Source: Phlebiopsis flavidoalba
Lineage: Eukaryota; Basidiomycota; Agaricomycetes; Polyporales; Phanerochaetaceae
DNA: 64,000 nt
Assembly (NCBI GenBank): GCA_035772785.1
Contig: JAOCPU010000004.1
Coordinates: 496,001-560,000 of the forward strand
Direction: 5' to 3'
The translations under genes and the position numbers were made by a program. Shown in pieces: positions 60,149-64,000 of this stretch; position 1 is the stretch's first letter, and each line of letters begins with the position of its first letter. The notes below the pieces were generated by a model. The model did not search any database. It was given only the letters and a program-made list of their open reading frames with translations, and was not told the DNA's origin.

Positions 60149-62218
60149 ATGTCGACGGCGGACGAGCTCGAAAATGCCCTGACGGACGTGACACGTGAAC
60201 CGAAGACAGAGGATTCCAACTACGACGACACTCTGGAACTCAACCAGGACCTGGACATGGACCAGAAACCCGACATTGACAACGACGAACCCTTTGACCC
60301 CCACAACCTGGAGGACGAGGACATCGGAAGACTTGTTTGGAGATGACAAGCCGGCGGAAGAAATTATTCATCACGAGGGGTCCGTATCTAAAGTTTACGC
60401 CGTGCCACTACAAAGCCCCTTGAGAGTACTGAATGCACCTGCGAATCCATAGTGCCACACGCCGCCTGGCTTCCTCTGAGCATGCGGAACGGCATCATCT
60501 ATCTCTTCGCCCGAACGAAAAGCCAGCGAGAGGCCCTCGAATACGCGGTAGACGACGAAGCCGGTCCCGCTTGGCGGAGGGAAGTTCTTGAGGCTAGTGC
60601 CCAAATCCCCCAACATACCCTTACCAAGGACCCTCTGGCCGGCAAATGTGAGCCCTCGTCCATCCAAGGAACGCGCCTATCCTTTTTGTAGGAATTGCAC
60701 TCTATATAACCTCGCTCAATCATCCGCTCCTAGGCACTGGGTATCATTGCGTCATTCCAAAATTTCATGAAAGTCGATTCTAAAGCTCATTCCACGCTGA
60801 TACGTACGATCGGACCTGAGCAAGATGACCGACAGCTGCGCATTCGATGGGGTCACCTCCAGGAGAGAAAGCTATGAGTGTTCAAGCTTCTGGTGGATAC
60901 CACGGTCAGGTGGACGCTGGCGTCAAGGACGAGAACGGACAAGACGATAAGTATGGATTAATTGACGCGTCTGCTATGTCCGAGGCTGACGAGGCTGTGC
61001 ACGTCCCTATGACAGCGACGACAGTAAAACAGCCGCATTATTAGATGGTCAGACGGAACCCTCAGTCTCAAGCTAGGCAAAGAATTCTTTGACATTACCC
61101 AGGACCGTTTGACACCTCGGGCGCTGTCCCACACTACGGCAAGTGTCGATTGGTCACAACGCCCCATCGTCGCAGCAGACCTCCGCACGCCCTGCGGCAG
61201 TGGTCGAACGAGCCAGCAAAGGCCCAGGGCCTCACATACCATCGTCGCGCAGCACAAACGCGCCGAGATCCTGCATGCGAAGCCATTGATACTCGGGGCT
61301 ACATGTCGCTGCGCCGACAGGCATGCAGTCCCGAGACCCATCGCATGCTTCGTTCGCGCAGTCGGCCAGAAGCACACCAAAGATCCCGGCTGCGCATGTG
61401 GGGGTGCCCGCCGGAGCCCGACGATGGGCCCCGGAAGCGAGAGCCAAAACGCGAGCTTCTCAAGTCAGGCGTCCGCGCACGAGAAGCACTCAAGCTCGAA
61501 GACATACGCACGATGCCCACCGGCGGTGTAACGCGCCGCCGGCGTCCTCCTATGGGCGCCGGCGGGACACGACGATATGTGGTCATGTACACGACTGAGG
61601 ACGAGGGTCTTGGGGGCAGGCGGCATCGTGTGTGCATGACGACTTTCGGCGCACACGCCCGGCCCTAGCGCCCGCAAGTCCAAGCATCACGCAACTCCTG
61701 GTGAAGACGAGTCGAGCAAGCGCATGGGTTAGCCCGGGGTGCCCTTCGAAGCGGGAGATTCGAGATATGTAAGGTACAGAGGAGGAATGTGGGAGAATAT
61801 CAAAACGATGACTTCTTGGTGGCAGACTCTGAAGAGGACGCAGACTTTGCCTGAGAGTCGGGTTAATCCGTACCTAAGAGGACGCGAACCGCGACGTCAG
61901 ATAAGAAACGGAAGGTTCGGGACGACGACGACGCTGAGGAAGACGACTTGGACAAGCTTGGATCGACCAAGATTGAAGCAGAAGAGCGGAAACGTATAAA
62001 CAGCATGATAAGTCTCAGACGTCTCCCGCAGGGCCAGTCCCGAGATGACGTGTGAGAAGGCAGCCTGTGCGGGCGATGATGCGATGGATAGTTGAAAGTG
62101 AGGTGAGGAAGACGAGGGAGAGTTGAGTGTGAGACGGGCACCGGAACGGGCCTCACGCAGGACCAAGCGTGCGCGATTGACTTATGCACGACGACGAAGA
62201 TTATCGAGCACGCCGTGA
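60149..62218 (+). CDS. LEO1: Paf1 complex subunit Leo1
   Basis: Leo1 is a component of the RNA polymerase II-associated Paf1 complex, which supports transcription elongation and histone H2B ubiquitination/H3 methylation. The start at 60149 gives MSTADELENALTDVTREPKT followed by a long acidic stretch (DDTLELNQDLDMDQKPDIDN, EDEDIGR) through 60345. DLFGDDKPAEE follows. The conserved core starts with HWVIMRHSKFMKVDSKAH-like text (60735-60795) and IGPEQDDRQLRIRWGH (60810-60855). RIIRWSDGTLSLKLGKEFFD (61037-61094) is the signature, and ITQDRLTPR comes next. VAQHKRAEILHAKPLI (61245-61290) and CFVRAVGQKHTK (61345-61383) follow, then a basic, charged tail (EKQELLKSGVRAREALK-like text, DDDDAEEDDLDKLG, IEAEERKRIN, VRRAPERASRRTKRA at 62128-62172). 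The stop is placed at 62216-62218 in one frame but a nearby alternative is possible. Confidence 0.88.
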
Positions 62219-62312
62219 TACCCGCACATCTCAGTTACCGTTGAGTTTACTGTGGTAAATAAATCTAGAGCAGATCTCCATCTACAACGCGGGGGGTCAA
62301 TGCCCTCTGTCG

Positions 62313-63920
62313 TTAATGTTCGGCAGCTAACGCCTTTGCAGCACCCCTTACATCATCCACATTACGGATGTTCAGGTTGTCATCTCGCGTCGAACTAATC
62401 TTCTGGTTTTCGTTGGTTTCCGTGAAGAAGGTTTCTTCAGAGCGAATATGGCGTGCTCCCGGACGGTCTGTAAGGTACAGATTGGTCAGCGAACATTCCA
62501 ACGTTTCTGTAGTTCAGCCCTCCCAAGCGGCTAATAGCGTGTATTGGCCGTGGAAAGTCTTTCTCGAATGACCCTGTATTTGACAGGGCCACAGCGGAAA
62601 AGCACGCTAATACACGCATCGGGGGAGCACTTACACGGGTTTCTATCGTCTATGACACACAAGTTCATGACGACCTGTATGCGCGCCGCAGGCACGGGCC
62701 CTATCTTGCACCGTTTTTTCCGTTCCGAGGATAGTATACCCAAAAGCCGCACCAGGATCCCTCTTACAGGTAGGAGAACCCCTTCTGGTCAGACGTACGA
62801 GCGCGCCCACCTGCGTCCCGCACCGGTGCCTCTGCATGGTGGAGCTCGCGCACGCGGTTTCTGGGACCCTTTGTACGGCGGAACGGCCGCCGTGGAGCGA
62901 ACCTTGCCCATAGCGATTCTCGGTAAAAAAAACAGATCTAGCTGGACGGCAGGCGTCTCTGCGTTACGGCACTGTCATTCAGCACGGATCAAACATGCTC
63001 GAGCTGATCTTACCGATTAGGCGTATCACCATGCCCTCACCTCGGAGGGCGAAAACGGCGCTGCTAAGCTCGTCCTTCAGGTGGCCGCGCGGCATATCCG
63101 TCGTCCGATGGCTTTTTTTGCTCCCTTTTTGCTGCGTGGTGAGTGGGGTGATGTGTATTTGCGCTCTCCTCGGAATTCAAACAGAGGGACGTGAGGCATT
63201 GGGTCACAAGCACTAGGCCTCGCCAAACTTTAGTCAGAAGTAAGAGGTCGAGCTCTTGCAGTAAACCGCGTCGCCCGTGGACACGCCGCCTGCCGAATGG
63301 ACTGCGGGATGTACAGGACGTCGCATTCTAGCGGTCGGTGGTCCCCAACAAAGCGCGCATGATGGAGGTTTGACAGTATGTCGTCAAGGAAAAAAGAACA
63401 CATTCGACAGAAAATGTGAGAGACTCTCGCAGTTCGCCGCTGCCAAGCTCGATCAGTGCGGCCCTGGATGGTTGGACTGGTAGGAGTCCAAAATCTTGAA
63501 AAAGTATAGTCCTGATGAGGTGTGACGATTTCGTCTTTGCTGGAAACGCGTACGCGCGAGAATGGGAATCGCCAGATAAAGCGCGACAGGCATGTGACCG
63601 TTGACATGAGAAAACAGTTATCCCGGAAGACTGTTAAGACGTACACGGCAATTCGCGCAATTATACAGTGGTACGGCTCCAGCTTCGACAATTTGCTCAA
63701 CATAGTGTATCTGAGATGTGCATTAATGATGAATTCACGGTTGATAGCCAGAGTTGAAACTTTGTTCCTCTGTTCTTGCGAACAGCGCCGAAATTTCCGA
63801 GCAGAGGGCGCGAACAAGGGGGCTGGGTGTGTAGCATAATGAGGCACGGAACGTCAACGTAGCCCCCACTTCGAACGCCCGACTACCATCGGACGATTCT
63901 TCGTCGAAAAGCGACGCCAT
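62313..63920 (-). other. Fragments of an unidentified minus-strand gene
   Basis: The left end reads as a protein C-terminus across two frames: GSFEKDFPRPIHAISRLGGL and NYRNVGMFADQSLYLTDRPG (62565-62470), then ARHIRSEETFFTETNENQKI and VDDVRGAAKALAAEH with TAA at 62315-62313. A possible start MASLFDEESSDGSRAFEV is at 63920. Between them are frames such as NREFIINAHLRYTMLSKLSK (about 63755-63700) without a family I can name. It may be one gene spanning 1.6 kb or unrelated pieces. The plus-strand alternatives in this interval are less coherent. Confidence 0.4.
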
Positions 63921-64000
63921 AAACGGTCGAGGAGTGAAACCCAGCAGGCGCTGGCCGTTTGCGGACTGTATTAAGCGATTTCTGGAGCGTGTAGAAAACG

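Noticed and set aside
61109..61668. Overlapping long plus-strand frames (140 and 172 codons)
   Set aside because: They are shifted readings of LEO1 exons; the LEO1 protein blocks switch between these frames.
1..64000. Transposons, terminal repeats, CRISPR arrays, rRNA genes
   Set aside because: I saw no transposase or reverse transcriptase text, no long direct or inverted repeats, and no regularly spaced repeats. The polymerase-like copy is of cellular polymerase delta type and shows no sign of a mobile or viral element around it.

Overview
The window looks like nuclear DNA of a basidiomycete fungus, probably an Agaricomycete. The genes are densely packed on both strands, are split by short GT...AG introns, and give recognisable fungal housekeeping proteins. 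All identifications come from reading translated frames by eye; no database search was run. A second general property matters as much: nearly every conserved gene shifts reading frame every few dozen to few hundred bases, often beside a homopolymer run. It happens even in genes a cell cannot lose (RPL30, POL3, BRN1, SEN2). The best explanation is uncorrected single-base indels in the sequence, so a frameshift here should not be read as a pseudogene by default. Gene ends are given where a start or stop codon could be placed; otherwise they are approximate.

Layout, left to right. 0.3-4.3 kb: SEN2 (-) and ARP9 (+) diverge from a very short gap, followed by RPL30 (-). 5.7-6.3 kb: mitochondrial ribosomal protein uS10m (+). 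6.5-9.2 kb: a plus-strand coding-looking stretch that I could not name. 9.3-13.5 kb: SEC53 phosphomannomutase and ERG7 lanosterol synthase, both (-). 13.8-19.0 kb: cytoplasmic dynein intermediate chain and alanine-glyoxylate aminotransferase, both (+). 19.9-about 23.9 kb: MET5 sulfite reductase beta subunit (-), with its N-terminus unresolved. 23.9-27.1 kb: unresolved.

27.2-35.1 kb: a diverged, truncated DNA polymerase delta-like copy lies directly upstream of, and in the same orientation as, the full POL3 gene. This is the most unusual feature of the window. 35.2-44.9 kb: three minus-strand genes, a DUR3-type urea/sodium symporter, an OPT oligopeptide transporter, and condensin subunit BRN1. 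45.4-49.2 kb: VMS1/ANKZF1 and an acidic EF-hand-like protein, both (+). 49.6-57.3 kb is poorly resolved; it has one uncertain plus-strand locus, one clear C-terminal fragment on the minus strand and a GC-rich block. 57.3-59.0 kb: a minus-strand conserved protein of unknown function. 60.1-62.2 kb: LEO1 of the Paf1 complex (+). The last 1.8 kb holds fragments of an unidentified minus-strand gene.

The genes work in separate basic processes: tRNA splicing, chromatin remodelling, translation, mannose activation and sterol synthesis, sulfate assimilation, DNA replication, nutrient uptake, chromosome condensation, ribosome quality control and transcription elongation. I see no biosynthetic cluster, transposon, CRISPR array, rRNA or convincing tRNA gene.
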